This document shows, piece after piece, positions 15,724-24,889 of a stretch of DNA of 64,000 nt (its first letter is position 1; the number at the start of each line of letters is the position of its first letter). Both the position numbers and the translations under genes were made by a program. The notes under the pieces are model-generated. The model saw only the letters and a list, made by a program, of their open reading frames with translations, was not told where the DNA came from and searched no databases. This DNA is from Deltaproteobacteria bacterium Ga0077550 (GTDB lineage: Bacteria; Myxococcota_A; Polyangia; Nannocystales; Nannocystaceae), in the NCBI GenBank assembly GCA_001464385.1, contig LNFB01000146.1, positions 1 to 64,000 of the forward strand, given 5' to 3'.

Positions 15724-17289
15724 TCACTCGGGCGCGCCTGCGGCGATCCATGCGCGCGCGGTCGCGACGATCGCGTCGTCCATGAGCACGGGGGCGTTGC
15801 GCGGCATGTGGGCGACGACGTTGCCCGCGTCGTCGACCGGCTCGCACTGCGAGAGCACGCGCATCAGCCAGCTGCCGTCGGGGTCGCCCGGGGCGATCAA
15901 GGGCAGCGCGGTGTCGGCCTGCACCGCGTGACCGAGCAGCGCGGCGTGGAGGTCGGGGACCGTGAGATCGAGGCCGGCAGCGCCGCCCGAGCCGTGGCAC
16001 GCACCGAAGGCGCACGCCGGGCGGAACAGGGTCTCGCGGAGGGTGTCGAGCGAGACGTCGGCCAGCGGCGCGGCCCCCGGGTCCGCGTCGATGCACTGGG
16101 GCACCGGCGGCAGGTCGACGTCGCCGTCGGCCTGCGGGGGGACATACAGCGCGCCCGCGATCTCGGCCCGCGTCGGTGGGCCCTGGGCGCCGCTCTTCGG
16201 GTAGCCGATGATGAGGCAGGCGCCCTCGTACTCCTCGATGTCGCCCTCGGTGCCGACGAACTGGGAGTCGAGGACCACCGAGGCGTCCAGCACCAGCTCG
16301 GACTCGACGAGCAGGAGCATCACGCACATCTCCTGGTCGCCGATGCCCCAGCCGACGCTCTCGGAGCGGAAGTTGTCGAAGCCGCAGGTGAAGGCCAGGC
16401 CGTCGCTCTCGACGAGGTCGAGCGGCGGGTCGTAGGTCTTGCCGTTGGCGTCGGCGTTGAAGCCCTCGAGCCGATAGACGCTCTCGCCGTCGTCGGGCCC
16501 GCCGACCACCGACACATCGAAGAAGTCGCCGAGGCTGTGGTAGTGGGGCAGGGCGTAGTGCAGCTTCAGGGCGTAGCTCGAGGACGTGTAGCCCTCGTAG
16601 TAGGACTTGAAGTCGCAGCTCGCGCTGTGGCGCGAGCGGGACATCGCCGGGATCTCGAGGTCGACGTAGCTGAGGCGCATCGGCGTCAGCACGACCTCGA
16701 CGTCGCGCGGATGGATGATGTCCAGCGTCAACCATAGATTGGTCTCGACCTCGCGCGGCGCGAGGTTGAGGAGGTGGACGCCCCCGACGATGCGGCTGTG
16801 CGCGGGGATCTTGATCACCGCCCCGGCCGCGGTCTGCTGGGTCTCGACCCACGACTGCGTCGACTGGGCGAACAGCACCGTGCCCGCGGACACGGCGGAC
16901 GCCTCGTCGAAGCCGCGCTCCGAGCAGGCCCAATAACCGTCGGGTCCGTCGTAGACGTCGTCCGGGACGACGAACCAGTTGCTGTGGTGGAAGCCCGACA
17001 GGTTCGACAGGGTGACGGCCTGCACGTAGAGCGGCTCCTCGTTGTCGAGGGTCCACGACGCGCACGGCTCGGTCTCGCCGAGCGGCGGGAGCACGTCGAT
17101 GCCGAACTCGTGGGTGACGCTGGCACGATCGATCGGGGGCTCGTCGCCGACGCCGGCGTCGATCGGATCGAACTCGCTGCCGCCGTCGTCGTTCGTGGGC
17201 GGGGCGGGCAGGGAGAACGCGCCGCAACCGGCCGCGGAGAGCAGCACGGCGAGCCCGGCCCGCCCCAACGATCGCCCGCGGCAACCCAC
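15724..17289 (-). CDS. Copper type II monooxygenase-like (PHM-fold) lipoprotein with CxxxxCH motif
   Basis: 521 residues from a GTG start; signal ends LSAAGC (lipoprotein). Residues about 100-360 resemble the two copper-binding domains of ascorbate-dependent monooxygenases such as peptidylglycine hydroxylase: a His-His pair (SGFHHSNWF) for the first copper, a HxH pair (LPHYHSLG) for the second, and a downstream Met (EMCVML) as possible third ligand. The C-terminal 120 residues carry RPACAFGACHGSGG, a CxxxxCH motif seen in cytochrome-like domains of myxobacterial and planctomycete proteins, and a later MPR. It would act outside the cytoplasm; the substrate is unknown. It converges with the VanX-like gene 7 nt away. 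Confidence 0.7.
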   Translation of the reverse strand: MGCRGRSLGRAGLAVLLSAAGCGAFSLPAPPTNDDGGSEFDPIDAGVGDEPPIDRASVTHEFGIDVLPPLGETEPCASWTLDNEEPLYVQAVTLSNLSGFHHSNWFVVPDDVYDGPDGYWACSERGFDEASAVSAGTVLFAQSTQSWVETQQTAAGAVIKIPAHSRIVGGVHLLNLAPREVETNLWLTLDIIHPRDVEVVLTPMRLSYVDLEIPAMSRSRHSASCDFKSYYEGYTSSSYALKLHYALPHYHSLGDFFDVSVVGGPDDGESVYRLEGFNADANGKTYDPPLDLVESDGLAFTCGFDNFRSESVGWGIGDQEMCVMLLLVESELVLDASVVLDSQFVGTEGDIEEYEGACLIIGYPKSGAQGPPTRAEIAGALYVPPQADGDVDLPPVPQCIDADPGAAPLADVSLDTLRETLFRPACAFGACHGSGGAAGLDLTVPDLHAALLGHAVQADTALPLIAPGDPDGSWLMRVLSQCEPVDDAGNVVAHMPRNAPVLMDDAIVATARAWIAAGAPE

Positions 17290-17347
17290 GCCCTCACGCT
17301 AGCATCGCTGTCGGGGGCGTGTGTAAGGCGCCGCGTGCGGCGCCGTT

Positions 17348-18274
17348 GTGCCCGCCGTGATTGGACAGTGGCGCGCCGCGGCGGCCGTCGTCGCCGGGTG
17401 GGGAGTCGTCGCCGCGTGCGGACGGACGGGCTTCGCACCCGCGGATGGCGGGGGCGACGGGGGCGGATCGTCGCGGCCCGACGACGACGAGGACGACGAG
17501 GACGACGAGGACGACGCGACGTACGGCGGCGACCCGACCCCACAGCTGTGCCGAGAGGTCGACTTCCTGTTCGTGATCGACGATTCGCCGAGCATGGGGG
17601 AGTACCAGGGGAATGTGATCGCGAACTACGACGTGTTCATCGATGGCATCGAAGCGGCCATCTCGAGCATCGAGACCACGCACATCGGCGTGATCACGGC
17701 CGGGGCGTACGCGTACAACGATCCGCAGTGCGACGTCCTCGGGGGCCTCGTGATCCGCACGGGCGGGCCGGGATCCAGCCTGGGCACGTGCGGTCCGTAT
17801 GCCGCCGGTCAGAACTACATGACCGAGGACGACAACCTCGAGTCGGCGTTCCGCTGCGCGGCGAAGGTGGGCGTCGGCGGGACGGATCTCGATCTGCCCC
17901 TGGTCGCGGCGCTGTCGGCCGTGTCGCCGCCGCTCACCGATCCGGGGCAGTGCAACCATGGATTCCTCGGCGAGGGCGCGCTGCTGGTCCTGGTCATCGT
18001 CGCCGAGACGTATCCCAACAATGTCCAGGTCACCGACGTCGACCCCTACTTCGCGTCCACGGGCTTGGTCGAGGTGGTCGGCGGCTACGACGACATCGTC
18101 GTGGTGCTCATCGCGAGCACGGAGCAGGCTCCGTGTCTCAGCCCGCTGGCGCCCGGGCTCGAGACCTTCGCCGAGCAGTTCGATCACTCGTACATCGGGT
18201 CGATCTGCGAGCACGACTACAGCAAGGTGTTCGCGCCCGCGATCGAGGTCGTGAAGGCCGCGTGCCCCGCTTGA
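17348..18274 (+). CDS. Von Willebrand factor A-like lipoprotein
   Basis: 308 residues from GTG 17348; signal ending VVAACG. A very acidic spacer (DDDEDDEDDEDD) is encoded by a 9-bp repeat around 17480-17515. From residue 70 the protein reads LCREVDFLFVIDDSPSM, which is a VWA beta-strand and MIDAS start (DxSxS variant DDSPS). Six or more cysteines follow, suggesting disulfides. VWA proteins bind proteins through a divalent metal; in myxobacteria such lipoproteins are often surface-exposed. It is divergent from the copper-monooxygenase gene, 58 nt away, and the two may share a promoter region. Confidence 0.75.
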   Translation: MPAVIGQWRAAAAVVAGWGVVAACGRTGFAPADGGGDGGGSSRPDDDEDDEDDEDDATYGGDPTPQLCREVDFLFVIDDSPSMGEYQGNVIANYDVFIDGIEAAISSIETTHIGVITAGAYAYNDPQCDVLGGLVIRTGGPGSSLGTCGPYAAGQNYMTEDDNLESAFRCAAKVGVGGTDLDLPLVAALSAVSPPLTDPGQCNHGFLGEGALLVLVIVAETYPNNVQVTDVDPYFASTGLVEVVGGYDDIVVVLIASTEQAPCLSPLAPGLETFAEQFDHSYIGSICEHDYSKVFAPAIEVVKAACPA

Positions 18275-18292
18275 CCCTGGCAGCGCCGGGGC

Positions 18293-19456
18293 TCAGGTGC
18301 CGTCGTCCGGCGAGCCGGTGACGCGGACCTGGAAGTGCGTCCACGTCACGCCCTGGCGATCGTCGCGCAGCACGTAGACGAGCGTCGCGAGGCCGGTCTC
18401 CGGGACGTCGGTCTCGTCCTGGTCGGCGGCCTCGAGCGTCCACGTGTTCTGCGACAGCGGGTCGTCGCTGTTGGGGGCGAGCAGCGCGCCCCACGTCACG
18501 AACCACGAGCCCTCGAAGAATTCGGTGCGCTCGGAGAAGTCGCCCGCGTCCCCGACCACCAGGTAGGTCTGCAGATCGTCGGGGGAGGCCTCGGCCTCGA
18601 TCTCGAGCCGCGCGCCCCAGGGCAGCTCGATCACCTCGCCGGCCGCGGGCACGAAGGTGCCCAGCGACGGGGCGTCGTCGGCCTCGCCCTCGAAGGCCGC
18701 GACGCGGATCTCGGTGATCCGCGGGTTGCGGTCCGCGTCGGGGACCTCGTCCGGCCCGGGCGGCAGCGCCGAGTCGGGCACGCCGAACTGCTCGGCCAGC
18801 TCGAGCAGCGCGGCATCGGGGCCGACCGCCAGGCGCTGCGTCACGTACAGGCAGCCGTCGTCCGGGTTGCCGCCGCCGAGCAGCGCCTCGAGGCACGCCG
18901 CCGTCGAGGTCTCGTCGGGGCGATGGCCGACCATCGTCACCTCGATGTCGCCGCCCAGCAGGTAGGTCGGGTCGATCGGCACCGTGTACGACGGCCGCGC
19001 CGGATCGTCGGCGGGGATCCGGCAGGGGCTCGGCTGCGTGGGTAGCTCGCCGGAGCTGGGATCGAACCCCGTCAGATCGGGCGGCGGGCAGTCCACGAGG
19101 TCATCGACGGCCACCGGCACCGCCTCGGAGATGCAGCCGAGCAGGCCCTGCGTCGGCTGCAGGTTGCACGCGATCCACACCGGCTCGATCTCTGCGGTGA
19201 TGCGATCGGCGGCGATCGGCCCGCCGGGATCGGCGAACAGTGGGGTCAGCACGGCGGTCTCGAGGGGCAGCGCCTCGGCGCGCGTCATCACCGGGTCGGT
19301 GCCCGGCGGATCCTCGACGTCGACGCGCACCGCGAGCGGCCGCACCGAGGCGATGCGCTCGACCACGGGCAGCCCGTCGGCGCACGCCGCGACGCCGACC
19401 AGGCCGAGGAGGCCGAGGCGGACGACGGGGGCGAGGCGGTGGGCGCGGGGGTTCAT
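18293..19456 (-). CDS. Lipoprotein of unknown function, partner of the TonB-dependent receptor
   Basis: 387 residues; signal ends GVAACADG. Not recognised by family. Its start codon overlaps the TonB-dependent receptor stop by one base (TGATG), so it is translationally coupled and probably works with that receptor, as SusD-like or other substrate-binding lipoproteins do in other phyla. It contains several cysteines (VWIACNLQ, LLGCIS, DDGCLYV) and a C-terminal segment (residues 290-385) with beta-strand character. This partnership is inferred from gene order alone. Confidence 0.75.
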   Translation of the reverse strand: MNPRAHRLAPVVRLGLLGLVGVAACADGLPVVERIASVRPLAVRVDVEDPPGTDPVMTRAEALPLETAVLTPLFADPGGPIAADRITAEIEPVWIACNLQPTQGLLGCISEAVPVAVDDLVDCPPPDLTGFDPSSGELPTQPSPCRIPADDPARPSYTVPIDPTYLLGGDIEVTMVGHRPDETSTAACLEALLGGGNPDDGCLYVTQRLAVGPDAALLELAEQFGVPDSALPPGPDEVPDADRNPRITEIRVAAFEGEADDAPSLGTFVPAAGEVIELPWGARLEIEAEASPDDLQTYLVVGDAGDFSERTEFFEGSWFVTWGALLAPNSDDPLSQNTWTLEAADQDETDVPETGLATLVYVLRDDRQGVTWTHFQVRVTGSPDDGT

Positions 19457-22260
19457 CAGAACTCGAGCTTGGTGCCGATCGACGGGATGATCGGCAGGCC
19501 GGCGATGTAGCTGCTCTGGGCGAAGTTGTAGGAGTAGTTGACGAACTCGGGGTTCTGCCGGTTGTAGACGTTCTGCACGTCGAGGTAGAGCGAGAACTTC
19601 ACCCGACGATACACGAAGGTCTTGTCGATGCGGATGTCGAGCTGGTGGAACGCCGGCAGGCGCCGCGAGTTGATGCCACCGTTGATGGGCTGGTACGCGC
19701 CGGTCGAAGCGTCGAGGGACGCGCTCACGACCGGCGTGTACGGGTTGCCCGAGACCAGGCGGAACCGGCCGCCGATCTGCCAGTTCTTCGGCAGGCGCCA
19801 CACGCCGACGAGCGTGAGGATGTGGGTCTGGTCGAAGTCGGCCACGCGCATCGGCTCGCCCGGCGCGGCGCGGCGCTCGCTGCGGTTGAGCGTGTACGCG
19901 ACCCAGCCGAACACCGAGCCGGTCAGCTGCTTGCGCGCGAGGATCTCGAGGCCGTAGGTGCGGCCGGTCTGCGTGTTCGCGAACACCTCGGCACCGACGG
20001 TGGCGTCCGGCCGGCGCACGAGGTCGACCGACGGCGCGATCTCGTCGTAGAGGTACGTGAAGAACACCGTGCCATCGATGGTGATCGCGTACGGGAGGTT
20101 CTGCGAGACGCCGAAGCTGGTCTGCACCGCCTTCTCGAGGCCGACGCGCGGGTTGCCGTAGACGGTGCTGGCCTCGACCGGCTGCGCCGCCTGGGCGAAC
20201 ATGCCGACGCCGGCCTTGAGCACCGTGTTCTTGGCGACCGCGACGGCGCCGCGCAGGCGCGGCTCGATCGCCGAGCGGTCGTAGATGCCGCCGAAGTAGC
20301 TCACGCGCAGCCCCGGCGACAGCGTCACGGCCTTGTGCGGGTTCCAGTCGAGGGTCGTGTAGACGGCGGGCGTGACCAACCACCCGGTCTGCTGGGTCTG
20401 CAGCTGGGTGCCCGTCGATCCGCCCATGATCTGGGAGACGGGCGGCGCGTCGACGCTGATGTCGAACCGGCCGCTGCGGACCTCGGTGCCGACGCGGAGC
20501 TTCGCCCGTGGCGACAGTTGGTTCGACAGCTCCGCGCGCAGCGTGAGGTTGTGGACCCCGAGGTCGAACTGGAAGACGTCGCTGATGGCGAACTGCAGCG
20601 CGTCGTAGCGGTACGACGGCGTGATGAGGAACTCCCACGGCCCCTTGCGCTTGGTGTAGACCAGGTCGGCGCGGTGGAAGTACTGCGAGGTCTCGAAGCG
20701 ATCGCGATCGTCGGTGTCGATCTCGTTGGGGTCCGCGGCGATGAGCTTCAGCTTGTCCGACGAGCCGAAGATCCGCACCGACAGGTTGCCGCCGCCCAGC
20801 GGATAGTCGAAGAGGATCTGATCGTCCCAGTAGCGGGGCGCGACCGCGAGGTCGATGCCGGCGTCGTCGGGCAGGACGCGCGGCAGGATGACGTCGATGT
20901 AGCTGCGCCGCGCCGCGATCGCGAACGACCCCTTGCCGACCCGACCCTCGACGAGGAACCCGGCGTCGAAGATGTCGGCGTCGACGTACCCGTGGTAGCC
21001 GTCGCGTCGGCCCTTGCGCGGCTGCACGTCGATGATGCCGCCGAGCGCGTCGCCGTAGCGGCTGTCGAAGTTGCCGGGGATGAAGTCGATGCGCTCGAGG
21101 ATGTCCGCGTTGAACACCGAGGTGAGGCCGCCGAAGTGGTACAGCAGCGGCACCTCGTGGTGGCCGATGAACACCGCGGAGTCGTTGGGGCCGGTGCCGC
21201 GCACGGCGAGCAGCCCGAGCCCGAACGGCGCGCGGGCGACCCCGGGGAAGTTCTGCAGGGCCTTCAGCGCGTCGCCCTGGGTGCCCGGGAGGTTGCCGAT
21301 CTCCTCCGGGGTGATCGTGCGGCGGGCGACCTCCTCGCGCTGCTCGAGCACGCTGCGCACCACGGTGCGGTAGGGGTTCTCCGGCAGCCGTTGCAGGTAG
21401 TACTTCACCTCGAGGCTGGTCGCCGCCGAGAGCTGCTCGACGTACTCGACGCGCTCGAAGCCGGGGGCCAGCACGACCACGCGGACGCGGGCGGGCTCGA
21501 GGCCGCGCGCCGAGAACACGCCGTCGGCGTCGGCCCGTCGGGTCTCTTGCCACCGCGGGGTCTCGATCGCCGTGTAGTCGCGCTTCTTCACGCGGCCGGT
21601 CGGCGTCGCGGCGTCGACCGGGACGATCGTGATCGTGGCGCCGGCGATCGGCGTGCGCTGGCCGGCCTCGAGGATCGTGCCGGTGATCCGCAGCGGCGCG
21701 GCGGGATCGTCGGTCGTGCCGCCCACGCTCGCGTCGCTCGGGGCGTCGGGCTCGGCGTCGGGCTCGGTCGGATCCGGTTTCGGGTCCGGATCCTGCTTCG
21801 GGTCCGGCTTCGGCTCGGGCGCCGGCGGCACGAACGGGATCGCGATGCGCGTCTCGATCTCGACCGCCTCGCCGTCCAGGGTCGCGGCGCGGTAACGCAG
21901 GCGCGCGACCGCCTCGAGGGCGAGGGCGTCGAGCGCCGGATCGATGCCGGTCTCGATCGCGATCTCCTTGGGGATGCCGTCGACGCCGACGACGAAGCGC
22001 ACCACCACGTCGCCACGCGGCGGATCGGGCCGGGCCGCGACGTCGGCCGGGTAGTCGATGCTCACCGCCTCGACGAGCTCGGGCGGCACGATGCGGGCGG
22101 CCGGATCCTCGGCCGGCCCGGGAGCCGGCGCCATCGCGAGCGCGGCTGTCGGGGTCGCGATCACACCCGCGATCGCACACACCCACGCGAGGACACTCCC
22201 GACCGAAGCCGGTGTGCGCGTCGCGTCGATCGGGGACCCGAACGTGGGGCGGCCCACCAC
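19456..22260 (-). CDS. TonB-dependent receptor with N-terminal TonB-like domain
   Basis: 934 residues from a GTG start with a signal peptide cleaved near residue 42. Residues about 55-145 look like the C-terminal domain of TonB (VVVRFVVGVDGIPKEIAIE, ALDALALEAVARLRYRAA). A Pro/Asp/Lys spacer (PKPDPKQDPDPKPDP) follows. Residues about 190-270 are a carboxypeptidase-regulatory-like fold, residues about 300-420 the plug (LKALQNFPGVARAP, LAVRGTGPNDS, RIDFIPGNFDSRYG), and the rest a 22-strand-type barrel ending in Phe. It is an outer-membrane transporter for an unknown ligand; the built-in TonB-like module is unusual. Gene is first in a pair with the lipoprotein at 18293. Confidence 0.85.
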   Translation of the reverse strand: MVGRPTFGSPIDATRTPASVGSVLAWVCAIAGVIATPTAALAMAPAPGPAEDPAARIVPPELVEAVSIDYPADVAARPDPPRGDVVVRFVVGVDGIPKEIAIETGIDPALDALALEAVARLRYRAATLDGEAVEIETRIAIPFVPPAPEPKPDPKQDPDPKPDPTEPDAEPDAPSDASVGGTTDDPAAPLRITGTILEAGQRTPIAGATITIVPVDAATPTGRVKKRDYTAIETPRWQETRRADADGVFSARGLEPARVRVVVLAPGFERVEYVEQLSAATSLEVKYYLQRLPENPYRTVVRSVLEQREEVARRTITPEEIGNLPGTQGDALKALQNFPGVARAPFGLGLLAVRGTGPNDSAVFIGHHEVPLLYHFGGLTSVFNADILERIDFIPGNFDSRYGDALGGIIDVQPRKGRRDGYHGYVDADIFDAGFLVEGRVGKGSFAIAARRSYIDVILPRVLPDDAGIDLAVAPRYWDDQILFDYPLGGGNLSVRIFGSSDKLKLIAADPNEIDTDDRDRFETSQYFHRADLVYTKRKGPWEFLITPSYRYDALQFAISDVFQFDLGVHNLTLRAELSNQLSPRAKLRVGTEVRSGRFDISVDAPPVSQIMGGSTGTQLQTQQTGWLVTPAVYTTLDWNPHKAVTLSPGLRVSYFGGIYDRSAIEPRLRGAVAVAKNTVLKAGVGMFAQAAQPVEASTVYGNPRVGLEKAVQTSFGVSQNLPYAITIDGTVFFTYLYDEIAPSVDLVRRPDATVGAEVFANTQTGRTYGLEILARKQLTGSVFGWVAYTLNRSERRAAPGEPMRVADFDQTHILTLVGVWRLPKNWQIGGRFRLVSGNPYTPVVSASLDASTGAYQPINGGINSRRLPAFHQLDIRIDKTFVYRRVKFSLYLDVQNVYNRQNPEFVNYSYNFAQSSYIAGLPIIPSIGTKLEF

Positions 22261-22283
22261 TGCGGCCGCGAATCTAGCAGGCG

Positions 22284-22430
22284 ATGGCCAGGACGCGAGG
22301 GCGATTGTGGTCGGCGCGGGACGAAATCCACGTTCCGCCCGGCAGACGGGGCAGCGAGCGCCCCAGGCGCCCTTGCGGCCACTGCGACGACCTGGGCTGC
22401 GCGAAGAACCCCGACGTCACGGTCTGCTGA
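22284..22430 (+). CDS. Candidate 48-residue cysteine-rich protein
   Basis: An open frame from ATG 22284 to TGA 22430 in the 156-nt gap between the TonB receptor start and the convergent 284-residue gene. The C-terminal half reads RPCGHCDDLGCAKNPDVTVC, with four cysteines arranged like a small metal-binding knuckle, and the N-terminal half is basic. It overlaps the convergent gene by 14 nt and has no convincing ribosome-binding site. It may be chance. Confidence 0.25.
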   Translation: MARTRGRLWSARDEIHVPPGRRGSERPRRPCGHCDDLGCAKNPDVTVC

Positions 22431-23271
22431 CCGACGCGTCGCGCAGGGCCTCGAGGGCCGCGGACGCGGCCGCGTGGGCGTCGCTGGCGGCTTCGAGCTC
22501 GCCCTTGCGCTGCTCGAGATCGCGGGCGCACGCGACCTCGGCGGCGGCGCACGTCTCGTGCTCGACCTGGGCCCGCGAGAGGGCAGCGGCGGCCTGCTCG
22601 AGCAGCGCGAGGGCGCCCCGGTGCGCGGCGACCAGCGCGTCGTGCTGCTCGCGGCAGACGGCGAGGCGCGCAGCGGCGATGCGCACCGCGGCGGCGGCCT
22701 GCTCGACGCGGGCGCGCTGGCTGTCGTTGGCGCCCGCCTCTGCGGGGGCGCCGGGCTCGGACGCCGACGGGGTCACCTCCGGCAGGCCGCCGTGGGCCTC
22801 GAAGCCCGGTGGATCGAGGTCCTCGCCCAGACATCCGGGGCCCGGTGGCGGCCAGCGGCCGAGGGCGGCGAGGGCCTCGAGCGTGGTCGCGATCCGTCGG
22901 CGCGTCGCGGGTGATCCGGCGGTCGTCGGCAGGTGGCCGAGGGCCGCCGCGGTGGCGGCCGCGAGTGCCTGCCGGTGTCGCGCCCGGACGGCGTCCGCGC
23001 CGTGGGTGCCGAGCCCGGCGAGCAGGGCCGCGCGGAGCTCGGCCGCGGCGTCGAAGAGCGCGTGGAGGCGCTCCGGCGCCGTCCACCACACGCGATCGAT
23101 CGCCCACGCGGTCGCGGTCGGCTTGACCAGGGCGGCGATGCGCGTCGCGAGGCCCGCGTCGCCCGCCGACCTGGCCTGCTTGGCCCGGGCGTTGCGCTCG
23201 GCGACGAAGGCCTCGCGGGGCCCGGCGAACAGCGCGGCGGCGGCGGACTCGAGGTCGGGTGGCGGGGACAA
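22417..23271 (-). CDS. Conserved hypothetical protein with C-terminal coiled coil
   Basis: 284 residues from TTG 23271, chosen because AGGA lies 8 nt upstream; there is no ATG or GTG near the start of homology. The N-terminal 110 residues (AGPREAFVAERNARAKQAR, LVKPTATAWAIDRVWW) recall a family of actinobacterial hypothetical proteins with similar 'KPTVAAWA' motifs. A Pro-rich hinge follows, then residues about 175-284 are Ala/Glu-rich with heptad character, a predicted coiled coil. Function unknown; no signal or membrane segment. Confidence 0.6.
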   Translation of the reverse strand: MSPPPDLESAAAALFAGPREAFVAERNARAKQARSAGDAGLATRIAALVKPTATAWAIDRVWWTAPERLHALFDAAAELRAALLAGLGTHGADAVRARHRQALAAATAAALGHLPTTAGSPATRRRIATTLEALAALGRWPPPGPGCLGEDLDPPGFEAHGGLPEVTPSASEPGAPAEAGANDSQRARVEQAAAAVRIAAARLAVCREQHDALVAAHRGALALLEQAAAALSRAQVEHETCAAAEVACARDLEQRKGELEAASDAHAAASAALEALRDASVSRP

Positions 23272-23338
23272 CGGCGGGATCCTACAATGCGGGCGCGGTG
23301 TAGGCCCACCCGGGCCCGCACGTTGAACCCGAGCCGCC

Positions 23339-23848
23339 ATGCGCCTGCGACCCCTCGCCCTCGTCCTGTTCCCGGCCCTCGCGGTCGGTGTCGGCGTGTG
23401 GTGGTGGATCGCGGATCCCGGCACCCACGAGATCGTCGACGAGCTCGCGGTCGACGAAGACGGCGATCCCGTCGACGAGCGCGAGCTCGCGGCGCGCGAC
23501 CGGCGAGAGCTGCAGGCGCGCGCGCGCAACCTCCCCCAGCGCGAGCACGGGCTGGCGTCGGAGGAGCACGCGCCGTACGGCGACGGGCAGATCGACCGCG
23601 TCGCGGCCGAGACCGCCTTCGAGGAGGTCATGACCGAGGTCGAGACCTTCGCCAAGTCGCGCGAGCGGATCCACCGCGAGGAGTGGGACGCGTTGTACCG
23701 CTCGGCGAACGACGCCTTCGCGATCCTGTCGGTGCACCTCGACGCGGCCGAGCCCGGCGATCGCGACACCCTCGAAGAGGCGCACCGCCGGCTGCAGAAC
23801 GGCCTGCGGCGCGTCCGCGTCCGGGGCAAGAAGTTCTCGGACATCTGA
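23339..23848 (+). CDS. Membrane-anchored protein of unknown function
   Basis: 169 residues with an N-terminal hydrophobic segment (MRLRPLALVLFPALAVGVGVWWW), without a lipobox cysteine, so likely an uncleaved anchor. The rest is charged and helical, with periodic acidic and basic residues. Not recognised. It is divergent from the coiled-coil gene, 67 nt away, and precedes the lipoprotein gene at 23893 by 44 nt, so they may form a small unit. Confidence 0.65.
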   Translation: MRLRPLALVLFPALAVGVGVWWWIADPGTHEIVDELAVDEDGDPVDERELAARDRRELQARARNLPQREHGLASEEHAPYGDGQIDRVAAETAFEEVMTEVETFAKSRERIHREEWDALYRSANDAFAILSVHLDAAEPGDRDTLEEAHRRLQNGLRRVRVRGKKFSDI

Positions 23849-23892
23849 CGCGCGGCGGTCGTCGAGCCCGCGGACCGTGGTAATCCCACGGG

Positions 23893-24795
23893 ATGCGACG
23901 CATCGCGCTGTGCTCGGCCCTGCTGACCCTGGTGTCGGGCGCGTCGTCCGGCTGCGACAAGGAGCGCAAGGACGAATTCCTCGTCGACATCGGCATGGGC
24001 GGGGCGGTCACCGAGCGGTTGCCGGGCATCTACGCCGCGGTGCCGCGCGGTGATCTCGAGGAGATGACCCGCGTCGGGCGCTGGCTCGATCTCGGTGCGC
24101 GCGCGCTCGAACTCGCCACGGTCACGGTGGTCGATCGCATGGGCACCGTCGATGCCGACGTGGTGATGCCGCTGGTCGACATCGATCCGGAGGGCACCTC
24201 GGGCCAGGTCGTGTTCATCCGCTGGCCCAACGGCAAGCGGTCGACCGCGCCGCTGCGGGTCGAGGACGCGCAGCGCTGGGTGATGGTCGCGATGATGTTC
24301 GGGCCCGATCGCGTCATCGATCTCGAGCTGCTGCAGGGCGAGGTGCCGCGCGGCAGCGTCGAGGAGCGACGGATCGGCGCGCTGCTGGTCGCTGCCGCCG
24401 AGCTGCAGCGCCGCGCGCCCAAGGCCGCGTTCTACACCGTCGATCGTTTCCAGGCCGAGCCGACCGGCAACAAGAAGAAGCCGCAGCGCGTCGCCACCGT
24501 CGTGTTCGCGCTCGCGCAGGACGACGCGGGCCCGGATCTCGAGCTCGCCACCGACGAGCCGCGCAAGCCGAAGCGCGACAAACGACCCGAGCTGCCGCCC
24601 TTGGTCCGCGCGCTCGAGGTGCATCCGCGCGGCGCGTTGGCCAGCGATCCGATCGTCGTCGCCTTGCCCGATCCGCACCCGCTCACCGTCACCCGCGGCA
24701 TGCGGAGCGGCCGCGTGTCGCACGTGCGCGCCGAGTCGGGCACGTACGAGATCGCGGCCGATGGGACGGTCGTGCGTATGACACCTGCGCCATGA
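23893..24795 (+). CDS. Lipoprotein of unknown function
   Basis: 300 residues; signal ends SGASSGCDKE (lipoprotein, with Asp at +2 relative to Cys, the inner-membrane retention signal in E. coli that need not hold here). The mature part is mixed alpha/beta with a basic segment (RKPKRDKRPELPP) near residue 225. No domain recognised. Cotranscription with the 23339 gene is possible from spacing (44 nt). Confidence 0.65.
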   Translation: MRRIALCSALLTLVSGASSGCDKERKDEFLVDIGMGGAVTERLPGIYAAVPRGDLEEMTRVGRWLDLGARALELATVTVVDRMGTVDADVVMPLVDIDPEGTSGQVVFIRWPNGKRSTAPLRVEDAQRWVMVAMMFGPDRVIDLELLQGEVPRGSVEERRIGALLVAAAELQRRAPKAAFYTVDRFQAEPTGNKKKPQRVATVVFALAQDDAGPDLELATDEPRKPKRDKRPELPPLVRALEVHPRGALASDPIVVALPDPHPLTVTRGMRSGRVSHVRAESGTYEIAADGTVVRMTPAP

Positions 24796-24889
24796 CACGC
24801 GCGTCGCGGCATCGCGGCGGGACGCGTGTGGGGTGAGAGCGCGGCGCGGCTCCGTTGGCGCGCCGATCGTGCGTGCTACACTCGATTGT

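Noticed and set aside
15034..16737. Plus-strand open frame of 567 codons over the VanX-like and copper-monooxygenase genes
   Set aside because: Covers two real genes in opposite directions and has biased composition typical of shadows.
18293..22186. Single minus-strand open frame joining the lipoprotein and an alternate frame through the TonB receptor
   Set aside because: The receptor is in a different frame with clear domains. The joined frame is an artefact of few stop codons, and the lipoprotein starts at 19456.
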